Origin: Chloroflexota bacterium
GTDB taxonomy: Bacteria; Chloroflexota; Anaerolineae; Promineifilales; Promineifilaceae
Length of the DNA stretch: 6,217 bases
Direction of reading: 5' to 3'
Assembly (NCBI GenBank): GCA_024640485.1
Contig: JAHEEY010000292.1
Location: 1 to 6,217 of the forward strand
In this document: positions 5,480 to 6,217 of the stretch, one piece after another
Layout: each line of letters starts with the position of its first letter
Position numbering within the stretch: the first letter of the stretch is position 1
Translations under genes and position numbers: made by a program
The notes under the pieces: generated by a model
What the model saw: the letters and a program-made list of their open reading frames with translations, nothing else
Told to the model about the DNA's origin: nothing
The model's database searches: none

Positions 5480-6217
5480 CTACCCTAACTGATTGCGATT
5501 TTTCAGGACTCGTTTCAGCTCTCTCATGGTGAGCCCAACGCGCTCATCCCGCAGCAGCGGCAGGCGGATGCGGCTGCGACGGAGCTGGTTGATATCCAGT
5601 TTGGCAGTGACCAACGCCTCTTCGTAGTAAGGGGCCCGGGCCAGCAGGTTGCCATCTGGCCCATAAGCGGCAGAGCCTCCCCAAAAAGTGACCCCATCCT
5701 CGAAACCGGTGCGGTTGACATGAATCACGAAGTCGGTGAACATGCTGGCGTACGCCTGGTTGATGTGCTCAACCCATTTGGCGCTGCCGATCTGCTGCGC
5801 TGTGGCTAATCCGCGTCCTGGCGATGCCGAGATTAGAATCAAGATATCAGCCCCATCCAGCCAAAGGACATAGGGGGCGCTGACGTGCCAGAAATCTTCA
5901 CAGATAAGGATACCCAGCCGGCCGAATCGGGTGTCGAACGCTCTCAGGGCATCTCCCCAGGCGAAATAGCGGCCCTCATCAAACATGCCGTAGGTCGGTA
6001 AATATAATTTGCGGTGCAGATGGATGATGGCGCCTCCGGAGAGATAGGCCGCGGAAATGTAATATTTCTGCCGTTCATCCGCTTCAACGAAACTCACCAC
6101 AATATCCATGTCTCGACTGGCGTCCAGCAGCTTGCCGAAAACTGGATCTCGGCCGCTAGGTGTCAGCGCGACATCGAAGGCCAGGTCCTGGAGCTGGTAG
6201 CCGGTCAGGGAGAGCTC
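5480..6217 (-). CDS. Nitrilase-superfamily carbon-nitrogen hydrolase (5' end outside window)
   Basis: The frame is open from the window edge to TAG at 5480, giving 245 residues; the N-terminus is missing. All three catalytic residues of the nitrilase superfamily are visible: Glu in ELSLTGY (residue 1 of the visible part), Lys in HLHRKLYLP (residue 70) and Cys in GILICEDFW (residue 106, codon 5902-5900). The run RKLYLPTYGMFDEGRYF resembles the glutaminase domain of glutamine-dependent NAD+ synthetase. The protein ends about 140 residues after the Cys with no ATP-binding synthetase domain. It is therefore a stand-alone amidase, perhaps supplying ammonia to a separate NadE, or acting on another amide. 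It lies 59 bp upstream of era on the same strand. An ATG at 6109 would lose the catalytic Glu and is not the true start. Family certain; substrate unknown. Confidence 0.93.
   Translation of the reverse strand, partial: ELSLTGYQLQDLAFDVALTPSGRDPVFGKLLDASRDMDIVVSFVEADERQKYYISAAYLSGGAIIHLHRKLYLPTYGMFDEGRYFAWGDALRAFDTRFGRLGILICEDFWHVSAPYVLWLDGADILILISASPGRGLATAQQIGSAKWVEHINQAYASMFTDFVIHVNRTGFEDGVTFWGGSAAYGPDGNLLARAPYYEEALVTAKLDINQLRRSRIRLPLLRDERVGLTMRELKRVLKNRNQLG

Overview
The window looks like a piece of a Chloroflexota chromosome, probably Anaerolineae-like. The main reason is the EF-Tu. Its G1 region reads GHIDHGKTTLTAAITK, and it carries DCPGHRDYIKNMITGAAQMDGAI and an acidic NKVDMMDDEELLELVELELRELL helix, a combination I associate with that phylum. 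This is recognition from memory, not a search. The tRNAs, Shine-Dalgarno sequences and sigma-70-type promoters are ordinarily bacterial.

Layout. Bases 1-1887 hold a translation unit on the minus strand. Two tandem promoter-like sites (about 1871-1848 and 1787-1760) precede tRNA-Thr(UGU), tRNA-Tyr(GUA), tRNA-Thr(GGU) and tuf (EF-Tu), in that order of transcription. This is the classical thrU-tyrU-(glyT)-thrT-tufB arrangement without the glycine tRNA. Hairpins lie in the leader, between the tRNAs and in the 150-nt tuf 5' leader. Bases 1877-2198 are a divergent intergenic region. It holds a very regular 31-bp dyad (2011-2041), a TGTACA repeat pair and a promoter for the plus-strand gene. Bases 2199-3173 (+) encode an unrecognised protein with an OB-fold-like N-terminus, a long acidic linker and a single C-terminal membrane anchor. 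It converges on a minus-strand gene, and a 13-bp hairpin spans its stop codon.

Bases 3224-6217 (minus) carry three genes in one direction. In transcription order they are a nitrilase-superfamily amidase/glutaminase-like gene cut by the window edge, era (GTPase for 30S maturation, TTG start), and a Tat-signal, helix-rich exported protein of unknown function. Gaps of 59 and 208 bp separate them.

Functional picture: tuf with its tRNAs and era both serve translation and ribosome assembly. The two genes between them, one tail-anchored and one Tat-exported, are lineage-type hypotheticals with no firm function. I see no mobile element, CRISPR array or phage gene. The most unexplained sequence is the divergent intergenic region and the several RNA-hairpin-like dyads around the tuf operon.
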